From: an uncultured bacterium
GTDB lineage: Bacteria > Cyanobacteriota > Vampirovibrionia > Gastranaerophilales > Gastranaerophilaceae
DNA: 64,000 nt
Assembly: GCA_949298805.1 (NCBI GenBank)
Contig: CASFXY010000001.1
Span: forward strand, 1-64,000
Direction: 5' to 3'
Part shown: positions 7,389-16,361 of the stretch, one piece after another
Position numbering within the stretch: the first letter of the stretch is position 1
How the letters are laid out: every line of letters begins with the position of its first letter
Position numbers and translations under genes: made by a program
The notes under the pieces: generated by a model
Told to the model about the DNA's origin: nothing
What the model saw: only the letters and a program-made list of their open reading frames with translations
Databases searched by the model: none

Positions 7389-8039
7389 TTGCAGAAAAAA
7401 GTTATTCTAAAACTCGATGATTTTTTCGGTGTTTTAAAGAATGTAAAAAAACTTGATAAAATCGTTAAAAAAGAAAATATCAAGGTTAATTGGGGTATTG
7501 TAGGCAGATTTTTTGTAAATATCAGTGATAAAGATTTGTTGTGGTGTAAAAATGCCTATGAATCCGGACTTTATAATTTTTGGAATCATGGTTTTACCCA
7601 TGAACTTGGTGAGTTTAAAAATTTAACACTCTCAGAGCAATTAAAGCACATTTGTGATACACAAGATGTAGTAAATAACAGATTGGGTATAATTTTAAAA
7701 ACTTTTGGTGCGCCTTGCAATGCTTATAATGACTTAACATCAAAGGCTTTGGAATCCGTTTCGGATATTCGCTACTGGTATTATGGAGATAAAAATTTTT
7801 CCGGAATTAACTTTGAATATGACATTATGATGGAAATACCTCTTTTTAAGCCAAATTATAGCAAATTTAAATCCAATTTTAATAATCATAAGAAAGAAAT
7901 ATTTGTTTTACAGGCTCATCCCAATGCATGGAATTTTTGGGATTTTTATAATTTCAAAAAGATTGTAAGATTTTTAAAAAAACAGAATTGTATATTTGTT
8001 TTTCCTGAAGATATATATGAAATTAATAACGAATGTTAA
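7389..8039 (+). CDS. Polysaccharide deacetylase-like (NodB fold) protein
   Basis: A 216-residue protein resembling carbohydrate esterase family 4/NodB-fold enzymes: LKLDDFF near the N-terminus carries the metal/catalytic aspartates, NHGFTHE near residue 70 supplies the HxxxH-type ligand pair, and QAHPNAW near 175 supplies the late histidine. There is no signal peptide, so it acts in the cytoplasm, perhaps on a sugar precursor. The start is TTG 7389 with GGAG at 7378-7381. It begins 24 bases after tRNA-Lys and probably shares its transcript. A sugar acyltransferase follows, which fits a surface-glycan role. Exact substrate unknown. Confidence 0.65.
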   Translation: MQKKVILKLDDFFGVLKNVKKLDKIVKKENIKVNWGIVGRFFVNISDKDLLWCKNAYESGLYNFWNHGFTHELGEFKNLTLSEQLKHICDTQDVVNNRLGIILKTFGAPCNAYNDLTSKALESVSDIRYWYYGDKNFSGINFEYDIMMEIPLFKPNYSKFKSNFNNHKKEIFVLQAHPNAWNFWDFYNFKKIVRFLKKQNCIFVFPEDIYEINNEC

Positions 8040-8054
8040 TATGTCGATATTGGT

Positions 8055-8083
8055 TTGCAAAATTATATTCTGTTTGTTATAAT
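8055..8083 (+). promoter_or_regulatory. Promoter for the acyltransferase gene
   Basis: TTGCAA (8055-8060), 17-base spacer, TATAAT (8078-8083). Predicted start near 8090 leaves a short leader of about 26 bases without an evident ribosome site. Confidence 0.65.
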
Positions 8084-8115
8084 TACCTCGTGTTTGTCTT
8101 ATTTATGGTTTTTGT

Positions 8116-8553
8116 ATGATACACCCTTTGTCTGATGTTCAAAGTAAAGATATAGGCGAAGATACAAATATATGGCAATTCTGCGTAATTTTGCCAAAAG
8201 CGAAGATAGGTAAATTTTGCAATATTTGTTCTAATTGCTTTATTGAAAATGATGTTGTAATTGGCGATAATGTTACAATTAAAAATGGTGTTTTTTTGTA
8301 TGACGGACTTACAATTGAGGATAATGTATTTATAGGTCCCGGTGTGGTTTTTTGTAATGACAGATATCCTAAATCAAAAAATAAAAATTTCAAGTTATAT
8401 CCGATTATAATTAAAAAGGGGGCGAGCATTGGCGCGAATGTAACAATATTGCCCGGGGTGACGATTGGAAAAAATGCCATGATTGCAGCGGGTTCGGTTG
8501 TCACAAAAGATGTCCCTGATGATACGAAGTATATAGACGGCAAATGTTTTTAA
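8116..8553 (+). CDS. Left-handed beta-helix sugar N-acyltransferase
   Basis: A 145-residue hexapeptide-repeat transferase. Repeats of the form [LIV]GxxxxI run through the protein ([53 protein letters not shown]). The loop FCNDRYPKS matches the loop seen in WlbB/WbpD and FdtC-type enzymes that acetylate 3-amino sugars on nucleotide carriers. It would use acetyl-CoA to modify a UDP- or dTDP-amino sugar for surface polysaccharide. The start at ATG 8116 has no clear ribosome site; an in-frame alternative is not obvious. dTDP-sugar genes occur elsewhere in the window (58.8-62 kb). Confidence 0.75.
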   Translation: MIHPLSDVQSKDIGEDTNIWQFCVILPKAKIGKFCNICSNCFIENDVVIGDNVTIKNGVFLYDGLTIEDNVFIGPGVVFCNDRYPKSKNKNFKLYPIIIKKGASIGANVTILPGVTIGKNAMIAAGSVVTKDVPDDTKYIDGKCF

Positions 8554-8584
8554 GTTTATCGTTTTTGTGTACTTGTTTTTGTAA

Positions 8585-8614
8585 TTGTTAAGCTGATTAT
8601 TATTGATGTAAAAT
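8585..8614 (+). promoter_or_regulatory. Putative leaderless promoter of uvrB
   Basis: TTGTTA (8585-8590) and TAAAAT (8609-8614) spaced 18 bases. The -10 box ends six bases before ATG 8621, so transcription should begin at or next to the A of the start codon. No ribosome site is present. Confidence 0.5.
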
Positions 8615-8620
8615 ATTAGT

Positions 8621-10606
8621 ATGATTAATAAAAGGTTTCAATTGATTTGGCAACATAAACCTGCCGGAGATCAGCCTTATGCAATTAAATCTCTTGTGCA
8701 GGGTATTAATGATGGTTTTGAAAATCAAACTTTGCTTGGTGTCACAGGAAGCGGTAAAACTTTTACAATTGCTAACGTGATTGAACAGGTGCAAAAGCCA
8801 ACACTTGTTATAGCTCACAACAAAACACTTGCAGCGCAATTGTATAATGAATTTAAGGAACTGTTTCCAAATAATGCGGTTGAATATTTTATAAGCTATT
8901 ATGATTATTATCAGCCGGAAGCTTATATTCCAAGGACGGATACTTATATTGAAAAATCGGCAACAATTAATGATGAGATAGACAGATTAAGACATAACAC
9001 TACTCGCAGTTTATATGAAAGAAACGACGTTATAGTTGTTGCATCGGTTAGTTGTATCTATGGTTTGGGATTGCCCGAAAATTATTTTAAGGGTTCTATT
9101 ACTTTAAAAGTCGGACAGGAAATTTCTCGCCAAGAACTTTTGACTCATCTTGTTTCAACCAGATATGAAAGAAATGATGTTGAACTAAAACGTGCTACAT
9201 TCCGTGCTCGTGGCGATATTGTCGAAATTATGCCAAGCTATGAAAAAATCATAACGAGAATTTATTTTTTTGGCGATGAAATAGAAAAGCTTTCAAGAAT
9301 TGATTCTGTTACGGGTGAAGTTTTGGATAACATACCCGAAACTGTTATATATCCTGCTGTTCATTATCTTGCTTATGATGATGATATGGAAGAAACAATC
9401 AGGCTTATTAATCTTGAATTAAGACAAAGATTGAGTGAGCTTAGAGCTCAAAACAAATTGGTTGAAGCGCAAAGGCTTGAGCAGCGCGTGCATTATGATA
9501 TGGAAATGATAAAAGAAATGGGCTATTGTTCCGGTATTGAAAACTATTCAAGAATAATCGAACGTCGCCCTTCCGGCAGCCCTCCGGCAACTTTATTAGA
9601 CTATTTTCCAAAAGATTTTCTTGTTGTAATAGATGAATCACATGTGACATTACCCCAACTAAAAGGTATGTATTTCGGAGATAAATCAAGGAAAGAGGTG
9701 CTTATTGATTATGGTTTCAGACTTCCTTGTGCAAAAGATAACCGCCCCCTGACTTTCGACGAATTTTGGGATAAAATCGGTCAGAAAATATTTATTTCGG
9801 CAACCCCTTCGGATTTTGAAAGAAATAATTCTTCTCAAATTGTTGAACAAATAATTCGTCCTACTGGGTTATTAGACCCCGAAATTGACGTAAGACCAAC
9901 AGAGGGACAAGTTCAAAATTTAATGATGGAGATAAAAAAGACTGCAGATAAAAAAGAGCGCGTACTTGTTACTACTCTTACAAAAAAAATGGCTGAAGAT
10001 TTAACGCAATACCTTTTGCAGCAAGGCATAAGTGTAAGGTATTTGCACAGTGGCGTTCAGTCACTTGAACGTGTTGAAATTTTGCGCGATTTAAGGCTTG
10101 GAGAATTCGATGTACTTGTCGGAGTTAATCTTTTACGAGAAGGTTTGGATATACCGGAAGTTTCGCTTGTGGCAATAATGGATGCTGATAAAGAGGGTTT
10201 TTTGCGATGCGAAACATCTTTAATACAAACAATAGGCAGGAGTGCAAGAAATGCCGCAGGACATGTAATAATGTATGCAGATAAGATTACTGATTCTATG
10301 AGGATTGCAATAGACGAAACAAACAGGCGTAGAAAAATGCAAATCGCTTTTAATAAAGAGCATAACATTGTTCCAAAAACCATTAAAAAATCAATTGAAA
10401 ATAACCTTTTGAGCCTTGTTGCGAGCTATCGGAGTTTTGAAGATATTGTTGCAGAGCAAATGAGCGAATTTAATATCAATAGAAAAGATTTACCAAAATT
10501 ATTAAATAAACTTGAAAAAGATATGCATAAAGCTGCAAAAATTCTTGATTTTGAACGTGCGGCACAAATCCGCGATCAAATTAAAAAGTTGAGGGATTTA
10601 GTGTAA
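8621..10606 (+). CDS. uvrB: UvrABC excision nuclease subunit B
   Basis: A 661-residue DNA-repair helicase-like protein that receives damaged DNA from UvrA and loads UvrC. Walker A is GVTGSGKT at residues 40-47; the beta-hairpin region [12 protein letters not shown], the helicase motif DESHVTLPQ, the [10 protein letters not shown] and QTIGRSARN motifs, and a C-terminal UVR coiled coil ([21 protein letters not shown], interacting with UvrC) are all visible. Length is normal. The TAAAAT-six-ATG arrangement suggests a leaderless mRNA. It is monocistronic and ends at a bidirectional terminator shared with dapA. No uvrA or uvrC is in the window. Confidence 0.98.
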   Translation: MINKRFQLIWQHKPAGDQPYAIKSLVQGINDGFENQTLLGVTGSGKTFTIANVIEQVQKPTLVIAHNKTLAAQLYNEFKELFPNNAVEYFISYYDYYQPEAYIPRTDTYIEKSATINDEIDRLRHNTTRSLYERNDVIVVASVSCIYGLGLPENYFKGSITLKVGQEISRQELLTHLVSTRYERNDVELKRATFRARGDIVEIMPSYEKIITRIYFFGDEIEKLSRIDSVTGEVLDNIPETVIYPAVHYLAYDDDMEETIRLINLELRQRLSELRAQNKLVEAQRLEQRVHYDMEMIKEMGYCSGIENYSRIIERRPSGSPPATLLDYFPKDFLVVIDESHVTLPQLKGMYFGDKSRKEVLIDYGFRLPCAKDNRPLTFDEFWDKIGQKIFISATPSDFERNNSSQIVEQIIRPTGLLDPEIDVRPTEGQVQNLMMEIKKTADKKERVLVTTLTKKMAEDLTQYLLQQGISVRYLHSGVQSLERVEILRDLRLGEFDVLVGVNLLREGLDIPEVSLVAIMDADKEGFLRCETSLIQTIGRSARNAAGHVIMYADKITDSMRIAIDETNRRRKMQIAFNKEHNIVPKTIKKSIENNLLSLVASYRSFEDIVAEQMSEFNINRKDLPKLLNKLEKDMHKAAKILDFERAAQIRDQIKKLRDLV

Positions 10607-10633
10607 AACAGCCTCCCCTTTAAGGAGGCTGTT
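10607..10633. terminator. Bidirectional terminator between uvrB and dapA
   Basis: AACAGCCTCC (10607-10616) pairs with GGAGGCTGTT (10624-10633) around CCTTTAA. T/A content on both sides lets it serve the two convergent genes. Confidence 0.85.
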
Positions 10634-10635
10634 CG

Positions 10636-11541
10636 TTAATTATTTTTGAGTGCTTCAAGAACTTCGTTTAAACAATCAAAAAGCTCAGAGCGTTCTATTT
10701 CGTTTAATTCAAAAAGAGGGCGCCTTACGTAGTTTTCAATCATTTTTAATCTCGATAAAACCGCTTTGACAGGCACCGGATTAGGCGCCATAAACAGTTT
10801 TTTGAATAAAGGAAATAACATTTGATGCATATTTCTTGCTGCTTTTACTTGCCCTGATTTGTAATTATGAATTAGAGATTTAATTTCTTCACCAACAACA
10901 TGGGAAGCCACCGAAATAACACCATGTGCGCCCAATGAAAGCATTGGAAGTGTTAAGCTGTCATCACCGCAATATATTGCAAAATCCTTTGGGCATTGTG
11001 CTTTGAGTTCCGATATTAAATCTAAATCTGAATTAGATTGCTTTAGCGCAACAATATTTGAGTATTCTTTTGCAAGAAAAGCAACGGTTTGCGGCAACAT
11101 ATTTACTCCTGTGCGCGAAGGTATATTATATAATATTATTGGCAGATTTGTACTTTTTGCTATTGCGCCAAAGTGTTCAATCATGCCTTGTTGATTTGGT
11201 TTGTTGTAATATGGAACTACAGATAAAATCGCATCAGCACCAAGGCTTTCAACTTTTTTTGTTACATCTACGGCGGTTCTTGTTGAGTTTGAACCTGCAC
11301 CCATTATGACTTTTGCACTTCCGCTAACCGTGCCTTTTACGGCATATAAAAGTTCATATTCTTCTTCATGGGTTAGTGTCGGACTTTCACCTGTTGTACC
11401 GGCAACCAAAATTGCATCCGACCCTGTTTTTACAAGGTGTTTTGCAAGTTTTTCAACAGCAGGATAGTCTATCTCCCGTTTTTCGTTAAACGGAGTGACC
11501 ATAGCTGTAATAACTTCGCCCGCATCATATCTGATTGTCAT
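10636..11541 (-). CDS. dapA: 4-hydroxy-tetrahydrodipicolinate synthase
   Basis: A 301-residue TIM-barrel enzyme condensing pyruvate with aspartate semialdehyde, the first step committed to diaminopimelate and lysine. Visible motifs: AGTTGESPTLT (catalytic threonines), ILYNIPSRTGVNM (catalytic tyrosine) and VALKQSN (Schiff-base lysine), plus YCGDDSLTL. It is the last gene of dapB-asd-dapA, 11 bases after asd, with a ribosome site AGGAG before ATG 11541. Lysine and cell-wall DAP synthesis would depend on this operon; later DAP genes are not in the window. Confidence 0.97.
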   Translation of the reverse strand: MTIRYDAGEVITAMVTPFNEKREIDYPAVEKLAKHLVKTGSDAILVAGTTGESPTLTHEEEYELLYAVKGTVSGSAKVIMGAGSNSTRTAVDVTKKVESLGADAILSVVPYYNKPNQQGMIEHFGAIAKSTNLPIILYNIPSRTGVNMLPQTVAFLAKEYSNIVALKQSNSDLDLISELKAQCPKDFAIYCGDDSLTLPMLSLGAHGVISVASHVVGEEIKSLIHNYKSGQVKAARNMHQMLFPLFKKLFMAPNPVPVKAVLSRLKMIENYVRRPLFELNEIERSELFDCLNEVLEALKNN

Positions 11542-11552
11542 ACTTTTTCTCC

Positions 11553-12575
11553 TTAATAAAGACCCATTTCAATAACTTTTTGTGCAAGCCTTACCGTATT
11601 CAAGGCGGCACCTATTCTTAAATTATCTGCCACACAGAAGAAATCAATACCATTATCAAATGCTATTGACTTTCTTATTCTGCCTACAAATACAGGGTCT
11701 TTTCCTGCTGCATCCTTTGGTGTCGGGTATGCATAATGCTCGGGGTCATCTATAACATTTACACCGTATGCATTTTTTAAGATTTCTCTTGTTTTGTTTG
11801 CATCAATCGGCTTTTCAAATTCAATGCTTACTGCTTCAGAGTGACCGATATATACGGGAACTCTAACCGCTGTACATGAAATCGGTACTGACTTATCTAA
11901 ATGAAGAATTTTTCTGGTTTCGTTTGTGACCTTCATTTCTTCTTTTGTGTAGCCATTTTCACAAAATACGTCAATTTGCGGTATTACATTAAAACCTATT
12001 TCATGTTTGAATGCTTTGCTATCATAAGGCATGCCTATTAAATTGGTTTTTGTATTATCGGTTAATTCTTCAATGGCGGCAAGCCCTGCACCTGATACCG
12101 CCTGATATGTTGACACAATAAGTCTTTTTATTTTTGCATAATCGTCCAAAGGTTTAAGAGCTAGCATTAATTGAGATGTTGAGCAATTGGGATTTGCAAC
12201 AATGCCTTTGTGTTTTTTTAAATCTTCATCATTAACCCCTGCGATAACTAACGGAACATCTTCTTGCATGCGAAATGCGCTTGAATTATCAATGTATACG
12301 GCACCTCTTTTAACCGCCTCAGGCGCCAAAGCTAAACTTGTAGAGCCTCCGGCAGATGCCAAAACAACATTTACTCCTTCAAAAACATCAGGTGTTGCTT
12401 CTATAATTGTATATTCCTTGCCCTTGAATTCGATTTTATTACCTGCAGAACGCTTTGAGGCAAGAAATTTTATATCATTAAATTCAATGTTGCTTTCGGC
12501 AAGTATCCCTAAGATTTCCCTGCCCACTACTCCGGATGCGCCTAAAACGGCAATGTTGGGTTTTTTGTTTGTCAT
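11553..12575 (-). CDS. asd: Aspartate-semialdehyde dehydrogenase
   Basis: A 340-residue NADPH-dependent enzyme reducing aspartyl phosphate to aspartate semialdehyde. The N-terminal Rossmann motif is VLGASGVVGREIL; the active-site cysteine is in NPNCSTSQ; the catalytic region includes HEIGFNVIPQ and VRVPVYIGHSEAV. Its ATG (12575) overlaps the dapB stop by four bases (ATGA), so translation is coupled. It feeds DapA, the next gene. Length is standard for the bacterial family. Confidence 0.97.
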   Translation of the reverse strand: MTNKKPNIAVLGASGVVGREILGILAESNIEFNDIKFLASKRSAGNKIEFKGKEYTIIEATPDVFEGVNVVLASAGGSTSLALAPEAVKRGAVYIDNSSAFRMQEDVPLVIAGVNDEDLKKHKGIVANPNCSTSQLMLALKPLDDYAKIKRLIVSTYQAVSGAGLAAIEELTDNTKTNLIGMPYDSKAFKHEIGFNVIPQIDVFCENGYTKEEMKVTNETRKILHLDKSVPISCTAVRVPVYIGHSEAVSIEFEKPIDANKTREILKNAYGVNVIDDPEHYAYPTPKDAAGKDPVFVGRIRKSIAFDNGIDFFCVADNLRIGAALNTVRLAQKVIEMGLY

Positions 12576-13351
12576 AAAATGTTCTCCAATCCATACGTGA
12601 AATTATTATTTTCAGCTAAATATTTAACAGCCATTAAAACTCCGCCCATATAACATTCGCGGTTAATTGAATCATGTCTAATTTTGAGTGTCTGCCCCAT
12701 AGAACCAAAAATTACCTCTTGAGATGCTACAAAACCGGGCATTCTGACAGAATGTATATTAATTTCAGCTTTTTCAAAATTCCCCCCTCTTGAACCTTTT
12801 ATTAGTTCCTTTTCTTCGCAATTTCCTTCTTTAAAGTTTGAATTTACTTTTGCCATAAGCTCGGCTGTTTTAATTGCCGTGCCAGATGGGGCATCCTTTT
12901 TTTGATTGTGGTGAAATTCAATAATCTCAGCATTATTAAAATATTTTGCCGCAAGTTGTGCAAATTTCATCATAAGTATTGCACCTGTGGAAAAATTTGG
13001 CGCAATAAAGCAGCCTGTATTTTTTTCTTTTGTGAGTTTTTCAATTTGTGTTAATTGTTCTGTCGTTAGACCTGTTGTACCGATAACGGACTTTACACCC
13101 AGTTCTATATATGTTTTTATATTTTCAAAAATTGTATCAGGTTGTGTAAAATCTATTACAATATCCGGTTTTTTTAGCTCGAATGCTTTTTTTATATCAC
13201 CTTCTATGGCAACATCACCATATACATTAAATCCTAAGTTAAATTTATCGATTGCACAAACAAGCTCGCAATCTTTGTCGGCAATAACCGCTTTTACAAC
13301 CTCTTGTCCCATTTTTCCGAGTGCGCCCGTTACCGCAATTTTTAATGACAT
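12572..13351 (-). CDS. dapB: 4-hydroxy-tetrahydrodipicolinate reductase
   Basis: A 259-residue NAD(P)H-dependent reductase of DAP/lysine synthesis. Cofactor motif VTGALGKMGQEV at the N-terminus, GTTGLT in the middle, APNFSTGAILMM, and the catalytic/substrate region EFHHNQKKDAPSGTA. It is the first gene of the operon dapB-asd-dapA, with CGGAGAATAAC before ATG 13351 and a promoter at 13387-13415. Gene order differs from the pathway order but all three steps from aspartyl phosphate to tetrahydrodipicolinate are covered. Confidence 0.97.
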   Translation of the reverse strand: MSLKIAVTGALGKMGQEVVKAVIADKDCELVCAIDKFNLGFNVYGDVAIEGDIKKAFELKKPDIVIDFTQPDTIFENIKTYIELGVKSVIGTTGLTTEQLTQIEKLTKEKNTGCFIAPNFSTGAILMMKFAQLAAKYFNNAEIIEFHHNQKKDAPSGTAIKTAELMAKVNSNFKEGNCEEKELIKGSRGGNFEKAEINIHSVRMPGFVASQEVIFGSMGQTLKIRHDSINRECYMGGVLMAVKYLAENNNFTYGLENIL

Positions 13352-13386
13352 GTTATTCTCCGTTAAATATAGTATTTTGTTTAAAA

Positions 13387-13415
13387 ATTATCACATAAAA
13401 TACGCTCAATTTCAA
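13387..13415 (-). promoter_or_regulatory. Promoter of the dapB-asd-dapA operon
   Basis: On the minus strand TTGAAA (13415-13410), 17-base spacer, GATAAT (13392-13387). The start would fall about 30 bases before dapB. No lysine riboswitch-like structure fits in this short leader. Confidence 0.55.
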
Positions 13416-13467
13416 TAATTTTAATAATTAAACCATTTTAAAAACTTTACATAACGTCTTGATTTTC

Positions 13468-13496
13468 TTGACTTTTTGCCATTTTTGGCTCATAAT
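13468..13496 (+). promoter_or_regulatory. Strong promoter of the SLH-protein gene
   Basis: TTGACT (13468-13473), 17-base spacer, CATAAT (13491-13496). The leader of about 50 bases ends in AGGAGAA before ATG 13552. It is one of the closest matches to consensus in the window, in keeping with an abundant envelope protein. Confidence 0.7.
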
Positions 13497-13551
13497 AACT
13501 GCGTTGTATGTATTTTAAAAATACGGGTTGATTAAAAGAATAGGAGAACCG

Positions 13552-14991
13552 ATGGAAAAGATTAAAAAACTTTTTGCAGCTTCCGTTTTGGTAATTGCAC
13601 TAAGTGCAACCGCTGTATTTGCAGGTCCTTGCAAAGAAGGTCAAATTGAAGGTTATGCACACCCTACATTATTTAATGCAGAAGCGCAAACTTATGTGGA
13701 CGGTAACAAAGTTTATCAAACAGGCGGTAAAATTTATAAAACAAAAAACAGAATCGGAATTAAAAATAAAGATTCTGCCTATGTTGATTCTTGGGCAAGA
13801 GATGTTCTTTCTTTAATTAAAGAAAGAAGCGGCGGCGAATTGTTTAATCCGAAAATGCCGATTTTGCGTTCCGAAATGGCAGTTGTCTTGTCTGAAGGTT
13901 TTGATGTTAAACCTGCAGGAAAAACAAAAAAATATTCCGATGTTGCTGCCAATTATTGGGCAAATGAATGGATTGCACGTGCAACAAATGCAGGTGTTAT
14001 GATTGGTTATCCGGATAAAACATTTAAGCCCGACCAACCTATTACAAAAGCTGAAGTATTTGCTGTAGTTGCTCAATTAATTGATGTTCCTACAGATAAA
14101 AGTCTTTTGGTTCCCGAATTTAACGGTAAGACAATCGAATACATCCCTTCTTGGGCTGTAGGTGCAACAAAAGAAGTTGTTAATTCCGAACTTTTAGAAC
14201 AAGTTCCCGATCCAAAAAGGGTTAACGATGATATGTATCTTTCAAAAGAACAAGTTGCATATTTGATTGGTACACTAAGAACTAATTTTGCTACTGCAAA
14301 TGGAAAAATTGCTAAAGATAAATTTGCGCCGGATTGTGTTAAATCTTACAAACCGGTTTATTTGAATATTAAACTTTCAGATAGAATTAGTGCAAAAACT
14401 TCAAATATCGGACAAAAATTTGCCGCTGTTACAACTAAAGAAGTTGAAATTAATAACAATGTATTCCCCGCAGGTTCTAAAGTTAAGGGTGAAGTTGTTG
14501 CGCTGAAACGTCCGGGATTAAAAAATCCGGGATTTATAAAAGTTAAGTTTTTAGAAATTAAAAACGGCGATTGCGTTGTTGAGTTTCCAAAAAATATTAC
14601 TGAAGCACAAGCGCAACAAATTAAAAATCCAAACTTCTTAGCAAGATTGTTTGGTGCACCTTTCTCTGCTGCAGCAAGAATTATAGGTGTGTCCGGCAGA
14701 ACTGTGGGCACAGGTGTTAATATTGCCGCAAACGGAGTTGAAGAAATTGGCGATGAATTATCAGATACTTTTGTTGATACGCTAAGCTTACAACCGGTTG
14801 CAGGCGTTAAGAGATTTGGTAGCTCATTTATCACGCTTGGAAAAGGTATATTTGATACTTGTAAAAATATAATCGGCGGTGTATTTGGTGTTATTTATGA
14901 AATTGGTGACGAGATTGTTTACTTAATTGTCCCCAGTTTATCTAATGCATCAAGCTTAAATCCGGGTGAAGAATTATTGATTATCTTCTAA
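13552..14991 (+). CDS. Secreted SLH-domain envelope protein
   Basis: A 479-residue protein starting at ATG 13552 after GGAGAA, with a clear signal peptide ending near AVFA (residue 24). At least one S-layer homology repeat is plain at about residues 128-172 (YSDVAANYWANEWI... GYPDKTFKPDQPITKAE); weaker flanking repeats are suggested at about 80-120 (LRSEMAVVLSEGF) and 195-245 (IPSWAVGATKEVV... YLSKEQVAYLIG). The C-terminal half has a beta-rich segment (FPAGSKVKGEVVALKRPG) and a hydrophobic Gly/Val region. SLH domains bind cell-wall polymers; in cyanobacteria and relatives they tether outer membrane to peptidoglycan. Monocistronic, ended by a terminator. Confidence 0.85.
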   Translation: MEKIKKLFAASVLVIALSATAVFAGPCKEGQIEGYAHPTLFNAEAQTYVDGNKVYQTGGKIYKTKNRIGIKNKDSAYVDSWARDVLSLIKERSGGELFNPKMPILRSEMAVVLSEGFDVKPAGKTKKYSDVAANYWANEWIARATNAGVMIGYPDKTFKPDQPITKAEVFAVVAQLIDVPTDKSLLVPEFNGKTIEYIPSWAVGATKEVVNSELLEQVPDPKRVNDDMYLSKEQVAYLIGTLRTNFATANGKIAKDKFAPDCVKSYKPVYLNIKLSDRISAKTSNIGQKFAAVTTKEVEINNNVFPAGSKVKGEVVALKRPGLKNPGFIKVKFLEIKNGDCVVEFPKNITEAQAQQIKNPNFLARLFGAPFSAAARIIGVSGRTVGTGVNIAANGVEEIGDELSDTFVDTLSLQPVAGVKRFGSSFITLGKGIFDTCKNIIGGVFGVIYEIGDEIVYLIVPSLSNASSLNPGEELLIIF

Positions 14992-15013
14992 TCTCGGATT
15001 AAGGATAAAACTA

Positions 15014-15043
15014 ACGGCGGATGGTTAAATCCGCCGTTTTTAT
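15014..15043 (+). terminator. Rho-independent terminator
   Basis: ACGGCGGA (15014-15021) pairs with TCCGCCGT (15030-15037), followed by TTTTTATTT. It ends the SLH-protein transcript. Confidence 0.9.
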
Positions 15044-15064
15044 TTATTAATTTTAAAAATATGC

Positions 15065-15595
15065 CTATTTTAAATTGTAACCTTTTTCAAACGAATCAAT
15101 GTTTCTTTTTAAAAATGACGGGTTTTTCTTTTTGGAAACAAATTCAATTGCTTCAAGCGCACTTTCTTTTTTCAGTATATTTGTTTTTTTAAGAAAATAA
15201 CCTAATGTTACAATATTTAGCAATCCCCCTTCAATTTCCGATGCGGCATCTGACAGTTTTGTCATATAATAATTTACATCTGCTCTTGAAGGATGTTTTT
15301 CAATAATTGAGGAATTACCTATTACAAGTGCATTTGGCGCCATTGATTTTTCGAATTTTTCCATTGCTTTATCGTTTAGGAAAATTCCATAATCTGCATA
15401 ATCTATTATGGGCGAAGCTATTTCATTGTCAGAAATTTTAACCGAACAGTTTGCATGTCCTCCGCGCATTTCTGCGCCGTAGGAAGGTATCCAAGTTGTG
15501 TACTTATTTTCAGTCATTGCTGCTTGAGCAAGAATGGTGCCAAAAAATAAAACTCCTTGTCCGCCGTATCCGGCAATTATAATACTTTTTTCCAT
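15065..15595 (-). CDS. korC: 2-oxoacid:ferredoxin oxidoreductase, gamma subunit (KorC-like)
   Basis: A 176-residue gamma subunit with AGYGGQGVLFFG near the N-terminus and SYGAEMRGGHANCSVKIS, the RGG signature of the family. Last gene of korD-korA-korB-korC, one base after korB's stop. With the other subunits it would convert 2-oxoglutarate or a related 2-oxoacid plus CoA to acyl-CoA and CO2, reducing ferredoxin. The paralogue at 71-631 shares the motifs but differs in operon order. Confidence 0.88.
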   Translation of the reverse strand: MEKSIIIAGYGGQGVLFFGTILAQAAMTENKYTTWIPSYGAEMRGGHANCSVKISDNEIASPIIDYADYGIFLNDKAMEKFEKSMAPNALVIGNSSIIEKHPSRADVNYYMTKLSDAASEIEGGLLNIVTLGYFLKKTNILKKESALEAIEFVSKKKNPSFLKRNIDSFEKGYNLK

Positions 15596-15596
15596 A

Positions 15597-16361
15597 TTAA
15601 GCCATACTTTCCGCTAAATCCTTAAAGACACCGAGTTTATGAACTTTGGTTACTTCGTCTTTAATGTATTTAAGTGCTTCAACAGGTTTTAGTTTCCATC
15701 CCGTAGGGCAAGCCGCAATTACTTCGACAAAACTAAAGCCCAAACCTTTTATTTGATATTCAAAAGCTTTTTTAATTGCAGCCTTTGCTTTAATTATGCT
15801 TTGTGGTGAAAATATTGCAACGCGCGCAACATAAATCGCACCTTCACAATTTGCTATCATTTCGGAAATTCTGGCAGGGTAGCCCGATACTTTTGGGTTG
15901 CGACCATATTTTGTAGTTGCGGTGACTTGTCCTAAAATTGTTGTGGCACTTGCCTGTCCGCCTGTCATGCCGAAGTTTGTATTGTTTACACAAATGGTTG
16001 TTATGTTTTCGCCGCGTAAAGCTGTATGAATTAGCTCGTTAAAGCCAATTGTTGCCGCATCTCCGTCACCTTGATATGTAAAAACTATTTTATCAGGTTT
16101 TGCACGCTTTACGCCTGTTGCAACACAAGGTGCTCTACCGTGGTCAGCACCCACAATATCTAAATTATAAAATTTATCTAAATTTATGGAACAACCGACA
16201 GATGCTGTAGCAATGGTGTTTTCATATACTCCAAGTTCTTCAAGTACCTCTGCTATAAGTCTTAACACAACTCCATGCCCACAACCCGCGCAAAATGGGT
16301 AGTTGTAATTTTCTTTATATGCTTTTGGTCTTTTAAAAACTTTTTGTATGATTTGTTTCAT
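15597..16361 (-). CDS. korB: 2-oxoacid:ferredoxin oxidoreductase, TPP-binding beta subunit (KorB-like)
   Basis: A 254-residue protein with the TPP-binding signature: PFCAGCGHGVVLRL near residue 22, HGRAPCVATGVK, then the metal/TPP motif TYQGDGDAATIGFNE and NNTNFGMTGGQ. The start at ATG 16361 lies inside the 3' end of korA (29-base overlap), so translation is probably coupled. The CAGCGHG motif and companion subunits place it with 2-oxoglutarate-type (Kor) rather than pyruvate-type one-chain enzymes; true substrate remains inferred. Confidence 0.9.
   Translation of the reverse strand: MKQIIQKVFKRPKAYKENYNYPFCAGCGHGVVLRLIAEVLEELGVYENTIATASVGCSINLDKFYNLDIVGADHGRAPCVATGVKRAKPDKIVFTYQGDGDAATIGFNELIHTALRGENITTICVNNTNFGMTGGQASATTILGQVTATTKYGRNPKVSGYPARISEMIANCEGAIYVARVAIFSPQSIIKAKAAIKKAFEYQIKGLGFSFVEVIAACPTGWKLKPVEALKYIKDEVTKVHKLGVFKDLAESMA

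Noticed and set aside
7205-7483. Minus-strand frame across tRNA-Lys and the start of the deacetylase
   Set aside because: Contains antisense tRNA sequence and overlaps a supported gene; no ribosome site.
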